From Hemibagrus wyckioides (lineage: Eukaryota > Chordata > Actinopteri > Siluriformes > Bagridae): a DNA stretch of 64,000 nt. The stretch's first letter is position 1. Each line of letters begins with the position of its first letter. The stretch lies in assembly GCF_019097595.1 (NCBI RefSeq), contig NC_080734.1, forward strand, positions 11,064,392 to 11,128,391, written 5' to 3'. The position numbers were made by a program, and so were the translations under genes. Below, piece by piece: positions 1 through 12,662 of this stretch. The notes below the pieces were generated by a model. The model was not told the origin of the DNA. It did not search any database and saw only the letters and a program-made list of their open reading frames with translations.

Positions 1-135
1 GGGAGATTTGATGAGCATGTGATGACAGACTCAAGAAGGGAAGTTCATGCTTGTGAAACCTAAAGTATGTGTATCCAAACTGCATCAGGTCACCTGTTCA
101 TACTGTAACAGTATGAGGGAGCTTGCATGCTTGCG

Positions 136-157
136 CTCTCTCTCTCTCTCTCTCTCT
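136..157. repeat. (CT)n microsatellite
   Basis: Eleven uninterrupted CT units, followed by TTTCAG and a GC-richer segment. Confidence 0.9.
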
Positions 158-875
158 TTCAGGCAGTGTGGGCCGGCTGTGGCCCAGCGGCTCACTGGCA
201 GGTGTTGATGGCGCTGTTGGCCAAGGCCAAGGGAGCTGTGCTGGCTCTCGGCTCTCGCTGCAGTCTGCCTCTGCCTGCCCGGGCAGTCCCACTGGCAGCT
301 GGCATCACGCTGCGGGCATCTCTCCCAACTATAATTACCAACTCCAGCTGCAGATGGAGACAAGCAGGCGCACCAGTCGCTGCATCCTCCACGGCCTTCA
401 GCCACCTCCACATTCCACCCCACAAACAGCTTAAGCACACCCCATTCTGGGGTGAGCACCTCACATCTTACCAGCTAGTAACAAAAGCATTAACCAGCTT
501 TATAAGTAAACGACACCAGTACGTGTCAGCTTGTGTCAGTTAAATCTCTATTATGTAAACGTGTTGGAATAATTTTCTCACCACTCCTACATGGTGCTCT
601 GTCAAAGTGTGCATTTGTCAAATCAAGAAAAAAAATCTGTTCTCTCACGTCTTTCACACATCCCCTCACTCGGCCCATAGATACGTGTATCAGCTCACAG
701 ATCGGTGGACATTTAAAACACCACTAAGCTCAGAAAAAAAATAAAAAGCAATACTCTATCAAATTTCAACCTAATTTCTGTCCACTGCATCTGTGGTGTA
801 TTAACATTTATGTGATTACCCCTAAAAAAGAATCTTAACAGGCAACACATGTACAACCTTTACTTCTCAGCAATA

Positions 876-990
876 GACCTGTCCAGGGTGTACCCCTGCC
901 TTTCGCCCAATGTGTGCTGGGATAGGCTCCAGCAGAACCCTGTTAGCCTAACTAGGAATAAAGCGGGTGTAGAAAATGGATGGATGGATA
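876..990 (+). repeat. fish LINE/SINE 3' tail
   Basis: CCTGTCCAGGGTGTACCCCTGCC ... TGTGCTGGGATAGGCTCCAGCA ... AAGCGGGTGTAGAAAATGGATGGATGGATA. This tail, ending in GGAT repeats, is among the commonest in teleost genomes. Confidence 0.65.
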
Positions 991-1499
991 CTTCCCAGCA
1001 ATAACAGTCCTAGGATTAACCAGATATAAGAAAATATCTTTCTTAAGCTGATGTAGTTTTATAGGACCCAGCACTGGAGCAACACATTAAAAAGTAATTC
1101 ACATTCCATTCCAAGGCATAGCTACAAATTCTTTCCTCTGTATCTCTGACAGAGTGAATCTGAATGATACATATTTAGAGCTGGAAAAGAATAAATGACT
1201 GTGCTTTTAAATGAATTTCTATTAGACGCAAATTGAAGTAAACAGGTTAATTTCACAGATACATTTATAAATGTGTATTTAAAGTAAACATGTTTTTGAC
1301 CCCTTTGAGTGTCCTCAAATATTCACTCTAACGCCTGTTACAGATCCACTTTCACCACTAGGAAACATTTAGAATATTCACATGTTCAACAAGCTGTTGC
1401 ATCACCTCAATTTCCTAACAGTCATGGCAAGAAGAAATGTCTTAGTCTGTGATCTAGTGAACCAGTATCGAAGTATTCACTGATTTAGACTTTAAAGCA

Positions 1500-1565
1500 T
1501 TTGTGTACGTCTCTCTGGATAAAGCTGTCTGCCAAACGCCATAAATGTAAAAGAGTAAAAAAATG
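1500..1565 (+). repeat. SINE tail fragment
   Basis: CTCTGGATAAAGCTGTCTGCCAAACGCCATAAATGTAAA followed by A-rich DNA, the standard 3' tail of fish tRNA-SINEs. An inverted relative lies at 12590-12660. Confidence 0.6.
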
Positions 1566-2924
1566 AAAATTTTCCTTATTTTCTGTCATGTGATTTTGAC
1601 AGATAAAGTCCCTAACCGTACAATCCTGCTAACCAGAATTATAGACAAAATGTACATTTTTGATAGAAAAAATAAGAAAGTTTGAATAAATCATTAGAAT
1701 GTTGTCATGCCAATACGTTGGCTGATAGTGACATTAACTACATTTTGTAAATCAGCTACTTTTATGCTAAACTATACTTTTATAATAAACTTGGCTTTTA
1801 TTTTTTAATACTGCTACTTACAGGATAGAAAGCATGTAGTAGAAAAACTGGTGTATTTTTTTAGTGGTTCATCTAGACATAAGAAATATTGTCAGACTAG
1901 AAATGTTATTTATATATATATATTGTCCTGTGGAACATATATCTGTTTATTAAGTGCCATTTTGCTTTTATGGCATCTCATCTTTTCAAAAAAATGAGAT
2001 GTACAGAGTCTTATTTCAAGGAATCCCTCTGATGTACAGCTTCTGTCTGGTCTCCCTGCAGACGTGAGCAGTACTCCTCCACAGGTTTCCAAAGTTTTTG
2101 TTTTCTAAGATGAGTACATAAGTGAGTGTGTGTGTTTGTCTGTGCACATGCCTGTTTGATGGTGTGTGTGTGTTCAAACTGGGTTTGTTCCTGAGCCCAG
2201 GCATCTTCTGAATCAGACACGGTGTTGCAGTGACAGATGGGAACTCCAGGGAGACCGAAGGAAAAAAGAGCCTCGCATATCAGCCAATGTTTTTTCCACA
2301 TCTACACAGAAACACTCTCCTAACAGCACTATAACCACTATTCAACATTATTTCAACTCTAATATTGCTCAACCTAATCTCTAGCCACCACATGTGTTGT
2401 GTGCTTATGTATTATTACCACTGACAAAGAATTTTCTGCACATTTCCCTGCACTGAGAAATCAAGAGAATACAGTGTCTGTGCACTTGTTGGTTGCAGTT
2501 ACAGCTGTTGAATTTTGTCCATAAATGTTGATACTTATAATCTTATGCTATGACATAAAAGCTATGAGACCGTGGCAGTGAGACTTCTTTATGTTGTTGC
2601 TTCACATGCCATGCTATAAAACCTCTCTCTCGAGAAAATAATATTACTGTAATAAAGCACTTTGAGTCATTGAGAAACATTTCATCCCATTACAAAATGC
2701 TGCTAAATTTATACTGTAAAGCTTAATGTGCCTTTTAAACATGTGTTTTGAAGATTATTGTTAAAAAATTGTTAGATACTGCAACCATGTAAATCACTGG
2801 ATTGTGGAGAAAGGAGCCATTTAACTGCCAGCTAACTATGATGGAGTGACATTGCTAGTGCTAAAAAACATACATTTAACAAATTAATAATATGTGTTAC
2901 CTTGCACATAATTGTTGTGTTATT

Positions 2925-3110
2925 TTTGTGTTAGTGCGATGTATTCTGGTTTCTCTCACTGTTTCCTCCTCATGTCGTCTTGTTTCACTGTTCCCTCCTT
3001 TAGGAATTGCTCAATAGGGATTAAATCTACATCTGGATTACTGTAAAGCTGCTTTGGGATGCTGTGCACTGTTAAAAACTCTACACAAATAAAATCAAAT
3101 TTTAGTGAAT
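2925..3110 (+). repeat. fish LINE 3' region
   Basis: GTTTCCTCCTCATGTCGTCTTG ... CAATAGGGATTAAATC ... TGTAAAGCTGCTTTGGGATGCTGTGCACTGTTAAAAACTCTACACAAATAAAATCAAATTT; the ending is the common fish LINE tail (CTATACAAATAAA-type). Confidence 0.6.
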
Positions 3111-3648
3111 AATACTAAAAGGTAGAAAATTAGTTTTTCTCTCATAATTCAAATACTGGTAGGTGTATTTGGTTTTATTGGCTGCTCTAGGTGTGAATGA
3201 ATGTGTGTGTGTGTGTGTACACATGGTGCGATCAGGAGCAGGGCAGCTATCAGAAGAAGAGAGGTGACCTTGTTACTGTACCACTCGAGGCTGGTCAGGC
3301 TGGTGCAGTAGGAGGCATGTGTCCATGGGGAAAGTCAGACAGATGCTGTTTCTCTCTCGTTCTCGCCGTCTCTCTCCCTGTGGGTGAGATGGTGCAGTGT
3401 CGTCGGTGCAGCTGCCACCCTCACCATCAGGCAGCACAGGAGTGTGCACTTGCTAGCTCTCTTCTGTGACCTCCACTACCATCTCAAAACTTTATTCAGA
3501 CAGCTGTACAGCACACACACAAAGCCAGTGCATCCACAGCTGACCTGTGTATGGAGACACGCTCAACTGTCCACACGTTTTTACACACTTAGTGTGACAC
3601 TGTGTCAGCATGTGTCTGCGGATACACGTGTGTACATTTCTGTAATAT

Positions 3649-3669
3649 GTTGTGTGTGTGTGTGTGTGT

Positions 3670-3700
<31 letters not shown>
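3649..3700. repeat. (GT)n microsatellite
   Basis: About 26 TG units with one TATG interruption near 3672. Frames of valine/cysteine across it are artefacts. Confidence 0.95.
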
Positions 3701-3703
<3 letters not shown>

Positions 3704-4079
3704 GTGGAAAGAGGAGTAAGGGGACAAAAAAAGCAGAGGCTTCACACCAGCTGCCGAACATGACATTTTCTGGCTGGGCCAACACACCCCAGCAGGAGCA
3801 ACATCTGTGTTCCTGCCTTTCATCCCCCCCTCTGCTCCCCAGGCATTATGGCTCAGATATCTGCAGCCTAAGAACCAGAGACAAACAGCCATTTTCCACC
3901 AACAAGATGCTAGTGCTGCTGCCTAATCTCAAACCATTTCACACCTTCTACTGTAAATGAGACAGTTCTTAGCTGGCAAAATGGGTTCAATTCCAAAACC
4001 AAAATCATACTAGTCCAGAACCAAAAGTCAGCGGTTTGGCATAATTTCAGCAGTGTTTTGTTTCCATGACAGCAACAGG

Positions 4080-4389
4080 AGCATCATCATTCATTCATCT
4101 TCACTAACAATTTTAACCTGGTCACAGTGGGTCCAAAGCCAGTCTTGGTCCAGATCACAGGGGCCCATAAACACACACACATTCACATACTTATTCACCC
4201 CTATAGGCAATTTACCCTAACCAATAACCAAATCCCTGCTTATGGGCCCGCCTCTATTTTTGGACAGTGGGAGAAAACCCATGCAAACATGTGAAGAACA
4301 TGTGAAACTCTGCATAGACAGTGTTAGTCCTGATATCAAGATCAAACCCAGGACTTTGGAGATGTGAGGCTTACTGCACCACAGGATGT
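4080..4389 (-). repeat. diverged fish SINE/LINE-like repeat
   Basis: Contains the ordered blocks seen in many fish genomes: ATTCACCCCTATAGGCAATTT, TTTTGGACAGTGGGAGAAAACCCATGCAAAC, AGATCAAACCCAGGACTTTGG, GTGAGGC. Relatives lie at 28930-29225 and 52395-52640. Orientation is inferred from the inverted B box-like GATCAAACCCAGG. Confidence 0.55.
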
Positions 4390-4472
4390 AGCTCAAATAT
4401 AGACCACAGACACTATCATGAACGTGTGGCAGTCTTTAGTTCATGATAGTGCCTGGGGTATATATTTGAGCT
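4390..4472. other. long hairpin (34-bp stem, 15-nt loop)
   Basis: Arm 4390-4423 (AGCTCAAATATAGACC...) pairs with 4439-4472; the arms match as inverted copies at 31 of 34 positions, with loop 4424-4438. Size and near-perfect pairing are like a precursor microRNA or a tiny fold-back element. I do not recognise a known microRNA. It begins directly after the repeat ending at 4389. Confidence 0.5.
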
Positions 4473-6147
4473 TCACCCTGGTTCTGTATGAATGAATGAA
4501 TGCTCCTGCTGGTCAGGGTCATGGTGGTTGACTATTATTTTGTTTAAATTTTGGCAATTAAAGTTTAATAAATGTGTTAGAAAATATTTCAAGCAAATAA
4601 AACAAAAAGAATAGCTGTGCACACAACTGTTGAGTGATATGAGGTTGGAGAACTGTTATAGCCAGAACCTTGACAATGCTGATATTTCTATCTCTGAGGG
4701 GTTTTCCAGTGTTATCAGAGGGCATATTTCAATAGTGAAGCAGAACTTGTGATTTCTCGTTTATAGAAACACTACTAAAGTCACTGCTGAAAGTTTCTGT
4801 GAGTGTCCTTGCTTAATCACCCTGTCCTGGTTGTGGAGGACATTTGCAAAATAGAAAGTAACCTTCTTACCAAAAATAAAAATTTGTGAAGATGACACTT
4901 TCTCACTGCATGTACATGTGGCGCTGGATCCAAACAACACTTCCTGACTATTCGCCATCTCCACTGTCCCAGTGGTCACTTGCATATCAAAGCAACATGA
5001 GTTCTGCATGGTGTTATTCAGAGAAGTTGCCAGTACAAAGCCATTACAAGTGAAGAACATTCAGCAACTGGCCTACTCGCTGAAAATTCAGGTTGCTGCA
5101 GGCATTTTACTCTACATGTCTCTCATAGGCAAAGCTATTTACAACCCATGCAAGCACTTTGATTACATCAGCCAAGATCAGTGCCTTCTCTCTGTGACTT
5201 TGTGGAGCGAGCCAATAGCCCGTTCTTAATGGAGGCATTTATGTGTCTCTGTTCTCCTCTGAGCTATGATTGCATCCTCATTAACCCTGCAGTTTATTCA
5301 TCTTCTGAATGGAATTCTGTCCTAACTGTCACTATAAGGCATTTACAGGGCTGTAAAATTGATGTTGCAGCTTGGTGAAGAACAGATTTCCACGTGTCAC
5401 ACGTCAAAGAATAAAGCGAACTTGGCAAGAAGTAGCAGAATAGAATAGTGCGGCGATGTCAGCCGAATCTGCGGCCTGTGAAGAGCAGGCACTCAGCCAG
5501 GCCCTTTTATGAGCCACAGGGACATATTTATGCTCTACTTCCACTAATGGAAGCAGATTGAGGAGGAGGACACTTACCAGATTAGGACCGTGTTCCCTTT
5601 TTCCTTCAAGACTCTAGTAAAAGTTTTGATTAGTATTAACTTTTAACATGATAGGTGGAATAAACCATAAAATTTTATTGATTTGGTCAATATTTCATGT
5701 GCTGTGAAAAACTGAGAAAAACTGAGCCAAGTAAAAGCTATGAAAAATGTCCTTAAAAGAAAAAAAAAATCCACCCTCAATGAATATCATACTGATTTTT
5801 TAAGATTTATTTCCAAATGTGGTCTTTAGCTTTAGCTTTATTTTATAATGAAATTCTCAGTTTTAGTTTTAAAAAAAGTATCAAAATGGTGGTTTGCTAC
5901 GTTACCCACAATGCCGTTATCCTTGTTTTATCTTTAACTAAAGGCACTAGCAACACATTAGTCCTTCAGACCATCCAGTTCTCTCACTTCATCATCTGTA
6001 CACTCTCTTATTCCAAACCTTCAACTTTCATGCATCAACACCATCATGCCTATCATGTGGTCAAGCCCAATCCCTGTTGTAACTTAGCAGAATCTACATG
6101 TAATGCTCCATTGCATACTGGATTCTTGTGCCCATTTTCTCCACTAC

Positions 6148-6335
6148 AGTGATGGCCCTGTGGTTAACACACTGAGTTATTAAGCAGAATGTCAGGGGTT
6201 CACCTCCCAACACTACCAAGCCGACACTATTAGAGCACTGACCAAGATGTTTAACTATCCAGGGTTGCCATATCATAGCTGACCCAAACTTCCTAACATC
6301 ACAGACAAACAATGGCTGTGTCATCTTCTATGCTT
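6148..6335 (+). repeat. tRNA-derived SINE
   Basis: A box-like GATGGCCCTGTGGTTAAC followed 40 nt later by a B box-like GGGGTTCACCTCCC, then CAACACTACCAAGCC and a decayed body. This is the head of the common fish tRNA-SINE. It would not fold as an intact tRNA. Confidence 0.65.
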
Positions 6336-7393
6336 CTATTTTTTTTGTTAATATGAAATGCTGAACACAGCTGGAAAAAGGTGAGAAAAGTAGCTTTTGC
6401 TTTTTTAGAGGTAACATTGAAACCGGAGAGTTATCCATTTTGCTTGAGATAATTTTTTTGTCATATTATCCACTGTTGTAGATTTGCAGGCACTTTCCCC
6501 TTGTGACACACAACTGCTAACTTCAAGAGCTGGGGTTTTTTGAGACCACAAATTAATGGACTCGGTCTTGTCATAAAGTCTGGTGAAATTTTACTCGGTT
6601 TATTGTTGCACTTGGTTAATAAAGACATTACCCGGGACCATAACATCATTTCCATGAACATGTACCTTGTAATATTACTTTTACAGTACAAAAAATAATT
6701 GTGTCTCCTCACCAACTTCTATAAACAGATGAATAACCTAATTTTGACAAAAAAAAATACAATTTCAATATGTATTTTTTTTTAAGTAAGCCAACATTCA
6801 GAAACCTGGTGGGAATAAATAAGTACATCCTATTATTCAGTAACATACAGAACCACTTTTATCAACAAATGCTAAACATAAATTTTAAATAAATGTTTTC
6901 TGTAAGATTTACCAGTCTCTTATCTCACTTTGGATAAATTTTGACCCACTCTTCTTTACAGCATTTCACTTCATTGATTTCATTCATTCATTCATTTAAG
7001 CCCGGCGTTTCCCACAGCATATCATGAATGTATGTAATGCTAATTAATTTCATGTGACTGTTTCAAAATATTTCATTTTCTGATGTGTAAAATAATATAG
7101 TACTTGTTGTATTTGGCTAAAACACAATTTTTTACCTGCTGTGTTTTACCTGCTTTGATTTGCAAATCTTTACATATGCTGTACTGTTTCTTCTAGTGTA
7201 TATTTAAAATAAAAAAGTGAATCTTTTGTATAACTAGCAAACTTTGTCATTTCATTTACTTCACTCATGCTTCTTAACCACCCCCAAGCCACATGTGCTT
7301 CATGCAGCAGTGATATGAAACAGGATTACACTGCAGTGCTTGCTAGTTCAATGGGCTATGCTTATCATGTCCTATGTATGTCCTGTGTATGTA

Positions 7394-8721
7394 CAGTACT
7401 GTGCAAAAGTTTAGGCACATGTGAAGAAATGCTGTAAAGTAAGAATTCTAAGAATATTAATCAAATCGATATTTGGTGTGACTACACTTTGGCTTCAAAC
7501 CAGCATCAATCCTTAGACGTTACAAAACGTCAGGGATTATGTAGGATCAGTGTCAGGTGTATGAATAACCAGTTATACCAAGCAGGTGCTAATGATCATC
7601 AATTTTATATGTTGGTTGAAACAAAGTCACTATGTGAAACAGAAACAGCTGTGTAGGGACTTAAAACTGGGTGAGGAAAAGCCAAACTCTGCTAGTATGT
7701 TGTGGAATACAATTTCATGACACAGTTCATACACCATGGCAAGACTGAGTATAGCAATAAGACACGAGTTACTTGTACTGCATCAGCAAAGTCTTCAAAG
7801 ATTTCAAAGCAGACTGGGGTGTCAAGATCTGCTGTTTAAGCTATTTTGAAGAAGTACAAAGAAACAGGCAATGTTGAGGACCGTAGACACAGTGGTAGGC
7901 CAAGAAAACATAATGCAGCAGATGAAGGACACATCATGCTTACTTTCCCTCGACATCGAAAGAGGTCCAGCAAATAACTGGTGGAAACCAGTGGGACCCA
8001 GGTACACCCATCTACTGTCCAGAGAAGTCTAGCCAGATGTGGTTTTCATGGAAGAACTGCAGCCAAAAAGCCATACCTTCGATTTGGAAAGGCTAAGCAA
8101 CTCAACTATGTACAAAAACATAGGAACTGGGTGGCAGAAAAATGGCAGCAGGTTCTCTGAACTGATGAGTCAAAATCTGAAATATTTGGCCGCAGCAGGA
8201 AGCAGGTTGTTTGCTGAAGGACTGGAGAGTGGTATAATAATGATTGCCTGCAGGCAACAGTGAAGCATGGTGGAGGTTCTTGAAATTTTCAGAAATTTAT
8301 TCTGCAGCAGGACAATGACCCCAAACATACAGCCAATGTCATTAAGAGTCTTCAGACTAGAGAAGAACAAGGAGTCCTGGAAGTGATGGTTTGCCCCCCA
8401 CAGAGCCCTGATCCCAACATCAACAAGTCTGGGATTACATGAAGAGATGGAAGGATTTGAGGCAGTCTACATCCACAGAAGATCTGTGGTTAGTTCTCCA
8501 AGATGTTTGGAATGACCAACAAGCCGAGTTAACTGTGTGCAAGTCTAAATAGAAGAACTGATGCTGTTTTGCAGGCAAAGGCAGGGTCACACTAAATATT
8601 AATTTGATTTGGACTTATTTCCATTTTGTTAAATGATAAACAATTGTTAATACTTCTATTTTTGAAAGCATTCTTTATTTACAGCATTTTCACACCTGCC
8701 TAAAACTTTTGCACAGTATTG
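7394..8721 (+). mobile_element. Tc1-like transposon remnant (1,328 bp, both ends present)
   Basis: Imperfect terminal repeats: CAGTACTGTGCAAAAGTTTA at the left, and CTTTTGCACAGTATTG at the right end. TA lies outside each end. Inside, 7736-8595 is a transposase relic that starts MARLS and ends LQAKAGSH-stop, with several stops and frameshifts. Recognisable pieces include a GRPRKH motif, SLARCGFHGRTAAKKP and a DESKSEIF segment around the first catalytic Asp. It is inactive. Confidence 0.85.
7736..8595 (+). pseudogene. degenerate Tc1 transposase
   Basis: Relic transposase between the terminal repeats at 7394 and 8721. Reading needs frame changes and meets internal stops (for example in the HTH region near 7838 and before the first Asp near 8160). 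The C-terminus keeps the family's closing residues AKAGSH. Copy far more decayed than the one at 35721-36752. Confidence 0.75.
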
Positions 8722-9950
8722 TATATCTACAAAACACTGTAGTACATCAATAAATACTGATTCAATACAATAAACATTCATGTCAGGTTAGGAAGTTATA
8801 AGGTATAACCAGCAAATTAACACAATTGGGAGCCTGGTCTTGGTCTTGAATCTTTGTGGTCTTGTCCCATTTTCATATACTTATTATTGACTTGTTCACC
8901 ACTGCCTAAAGTCTTGGTCATGATTTGGTCTTGGCTAAGATGCTCTTAAACCCAAGATTACTAACCTCTTTCAGAAATAATTTAAATACAGCAGCAGCAA
9001 ATTAGCACAAGTAGTGCTAAACATATATAAGTGCAAAAATATTTCAATACCTCCATATTTAATATGTTCAGAGTAAACATTTACTCTACCAAAACTGTTC
9101 TGAAAAACTTTCCTTGATGTTTCGTTTTCATTTGCTACTCAGAGTGTTTTTTTCTGATTCACAAAAACTTAGCTAACCTTCATGACCCCAACATTTTTTC
9201 GTCAACATTTCCTACATTTTCAATTCTACAGCAACATGAGGGTGTTAATGACCTGCACACTTGGAGCTAATCCAAGTTCTCAGCTGCTCGTTCCCCATTT
9301 ATTGGACATGTGAATGAAAAGCTGTGAACACCTGCTTTTGCAGACTTAGGCAAAGGAGCTCAAACATTTACCTAATGAGGGAGTTGCACCTGTCAGACAA
9401 CGAGACTTTGCTCATGAGGAGCCTGGTTTGCATGTTATCCTATGTATTTGCCCTTCCAGCTACACACTGAACCTGCTCTGTGGCCTACAGGCACGCACAC
9501 ATGCAAAACATTGCTTACTGTCGGCAGAGCTCAGCTGCAGCTCCTGCTCAGGGTGTTCCCGAAAACACACACATCAGCAGGGAAATATTCAAATGCGTAG
9601 ATAACCTGTATGGTACGCAGTACAATGTACTACAGTTAGGAGCCTTACAAAAGTTTTTGCTGTGAATATTTAACAAGAGAAGTCGAGTGTAGCAACAGAC
9701 TCCGGTATTGTTTTTGGTTATGCAAATTATGAAACTCCAGCTATCAATACCAATGTGTTGTAGGCACCAAAAAAAAACAAAAAAAACAGGAAATTGACCG
9801 GGTGATGTTTTTTCAATCTTCAACGGTTCAGTTACTTTGAGGTTGTGTCCACTGTCACCTCAGAATCCTGTTCTTGGCAGGCAGAAGTGGAACCCAAGGT
9901 GATCATTTGCTGTTGAAGCCCATCTGCTTTTTCATGGTGTGCATTCTGAG

Positions 9951-10030
9951 ATGCTTTTCGGTTCACCGTGGATGTAAAGAGTGATTATTTTTCTTTTCGG
10001 TTCACCATGGATGTAAAGAGTGACTATTTG
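9951..10030 (+). repeat. two-copy tandem duplication (about 41 bp unit)
   Basis: TTTCGGTTCACCGTGGATGTAAAGAGTGATTATTT is followed directly by TTTTCGGTTCACCATGGATGTAAAGAGTGACTATTT, differing at few positions. Confidence 0.8.
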
Positions 10031-12587
10031 TGTTACCACAGCCTTATTGTCAGCTTGAATCATTCTGGCCATTTTCCTCTGATCTCTCATATCAAAAAGG
10101 CTTTTCTACCCACATAACTGTCACTCACTGGAGCCCTCCACACACACAAACACACACACACACAATTGTAAACTCTAGAGGCTGCAGTTGATGAAAATCA
10201 GATGATCAGCAGTTTCCAGCTCATCTGGCACATCCATGCCTTGATTATAGTTACTGGGCTCATATTTCTTTCCCTATTCTGATATTTGATGTGAACATTG
10301 ACTGAAACTCTTAAACTGTACCTGCAAAATGCATTGCGCTGCTGACACGTGATTGGCTGACTGAAAAATTGCATGAATAAACAGGGCTGCCAGTGGTCCT
10401 CTTATGGCTAGAGAAGTGTGTACTGGTTTCTATGTGGCTGAAAAGTGAATACAAGGCTATACATATTGCATTTTAATGTAAAGGTCACAGACGTCTGACT
10501 TTGCCAGTTAAGTGTCTACCTTTTAACTTAATTCTGATCTTATTTGTTTATTGGTCTGTTTCCTTACAAGACCAAAAGAATATTACAGACTGTTAATTTG
10601 TTTATGAGCCTTTAGAAGTCAGAAATTTGCCAGATCCACTCAAGATGTTTTTAGGGATCTATCATTAAAGTGCGACATTAAAAATGTATTATTAAAAAAA
10701 TAATAATATATAACTATGAGCTTGATGTAATTGTGTGACAGCAAATATTGTATCGACTCTCTTTTAAATGTTATTGTGAATTTCTTATTTGAATGCCACC
10801 AGTAGAATCAGATATTTTGTCCATCTGCAGATCTGTTTCTGATTACTTATAGGAATATTCCACAAAAAAACAGATTGTTTACTCTGGAGGAATTGCAATT
10901 ACTCCTGAGAGCCAACATTCATTACACCTTCTGAACAAAACAAGCTTTGGTAGTAGTTTTGGCATATGGAATTGAGCACTGCCAAGTAAAAATAAGAGCT
11001 CAGTACACCAAAGAATATAGTGCACCATGACAATATAACGTATTTGTTGCTTTCTGCAGTTTTTTTGGCATATTTAATATGAAAGGCTTTCTTTTTTCTG
11101 TCCTCAAGCCAGCGTCAAAAAGCCACAGGATGTGAGAAGAATCGTAGGAATTCCTCCAAACACACATAAAAATGACAAGGCTCTGCAATTAAAATGGGAG
11201 GTTTTGCACATAATGCATACTACAATGTTTATGAAAGGTACACCCATATCTGTTTATCTTCACAAAACCATAATCAAATGTTTGCAATGGGCTAAGACTA
11301 TATATCCAGATCTGAAACACAAACTGACGTCTATTGTTGGAAAATTGTTCCCTGTTTTGGGCTTAAAACACCAGCAATGTTTGTCTGAAAATCAACACCA
11401 ACCGGCTGCAAATGGTGCAGTGCGTTGGGACCTTTACGGGCAAACAAACATTGATCTTTCTTCAGTCCTGGCTTATCTTGTCTCTGTTTACTGCTGATGG
11501 CAAGGAGAGGATGGTTCCAGCGGCCCACTACAGCAGCTATAATTAACCAGAAACAGATGATATCTAATGTCTCTGGAGGACAGTGGAACACTTTCCCCGC
11601 ACAAACCTCCCCAAAGACAATGTGTTGCCATTTAGCAAGGCACCGAGCCCAATTGCTTTTGTGTTTTTTTTGCCATTAATTGTTTCTGGCATGCTTGCTG
11701 TGGGAGTGCATTCTGTAATTAAACATAATTGCATAAGTGAGCTTGAAACATTATCTCCCATTTGCTGGAGCTGGATCACTTTTGCCAAAGCAAGGATAAA
11801 AGCACAAACAAGTTTAGTGGAGTGGTGATTTTAGCATTCGTTCATTAAAGAGGGCTTTTATAACACGTGAAAACATTCAGGTGATCCTATTTAGGTTGTA
11901 GCGACTGCTTTTACATGATGGAAAGCTCAGATGCCAGCTGTGGTCACAAGTACTGGAATACAAACAGTCCAAACCACATAAACCTAAAAGTTTCCCTAAC
12001 AAAGGTTTGATGCTTTGTATATATATCTTGTAAGACAGACTTTGTATTCTGAGTAAATTATCCTAAGAAGAATAAAATCTTATATCCTTTTTTAACATTG
12101 AAAAGGATAGAAAATAAAAATAAAGAGCAATAATTACTGCGGGAAAATATGGGCTGAATATATTCATTAACACCACTTACTATATATCACAAAGTTTAAA
12201 AGTGGACATTTCTGTAACATATCCTTCACAGTATCTGATTACCAGCAAGAAAAATCAACCTGCTTCTAATCAGACATCTGAAGTAGACCTACATTACCGA
12301 AAGCTATTTCCAGAACAACATTTTGTTACATCAATTATGTTGTATACTGCCATTTCATGTGGCTCAGTCTGCTTATCCACTGACTTGAACTGAATTTACA
12401 TTGTTCACAATATGTGTTTCTTGCCAAAATTGCCTTCACACACAAATCACTGAGACCTCAAAGCAAGAGAGAAAGCAAGAGAAGAAATCACTTTACACAG
12501 GAAAAGCTCAGACAATGTGTGTGTGTCATGTAATGAGGGACTTTATGCAGGAACTAAGGCAGGATGGTGATGTGAGTTTAGTGGTTA

Positions 12588-12662
12588 ATAGCTTCCATTT
12601 TAATTTAATTTACATTGCATTTACTCATTTAGCAGATGCTTTTATCCAAAGCAACAAATGAG
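12588..12662 (-). repeat. SINE tail fragment (inverted)
   Basis: TTTACATTGCATTTACTCATTTAGCAGATGCTTTTATCCAAAGC is the inverted form of the SINE tail described at 1500. Confidence 0.6.

Larger units (their letters stand above)
991..7393. other. gene-free flank, no coding exon recognised
   Basis: Apart from the listed repeats I see no exon with homology I recognise. The block at about 5080-5560 is repeat-free and more balanced in composition, and might be conserved non-coding DNA. Confidence 0.5.

Noticed and set aside
6150..6225. Possible tRNA gene
   Set aside because: A and B box-like motifs only; no cloverleaf, and the downstream body is SINE.
9480..9823. Short overlapping frames on both strands
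   Set aside because: No homology and no splice structure.
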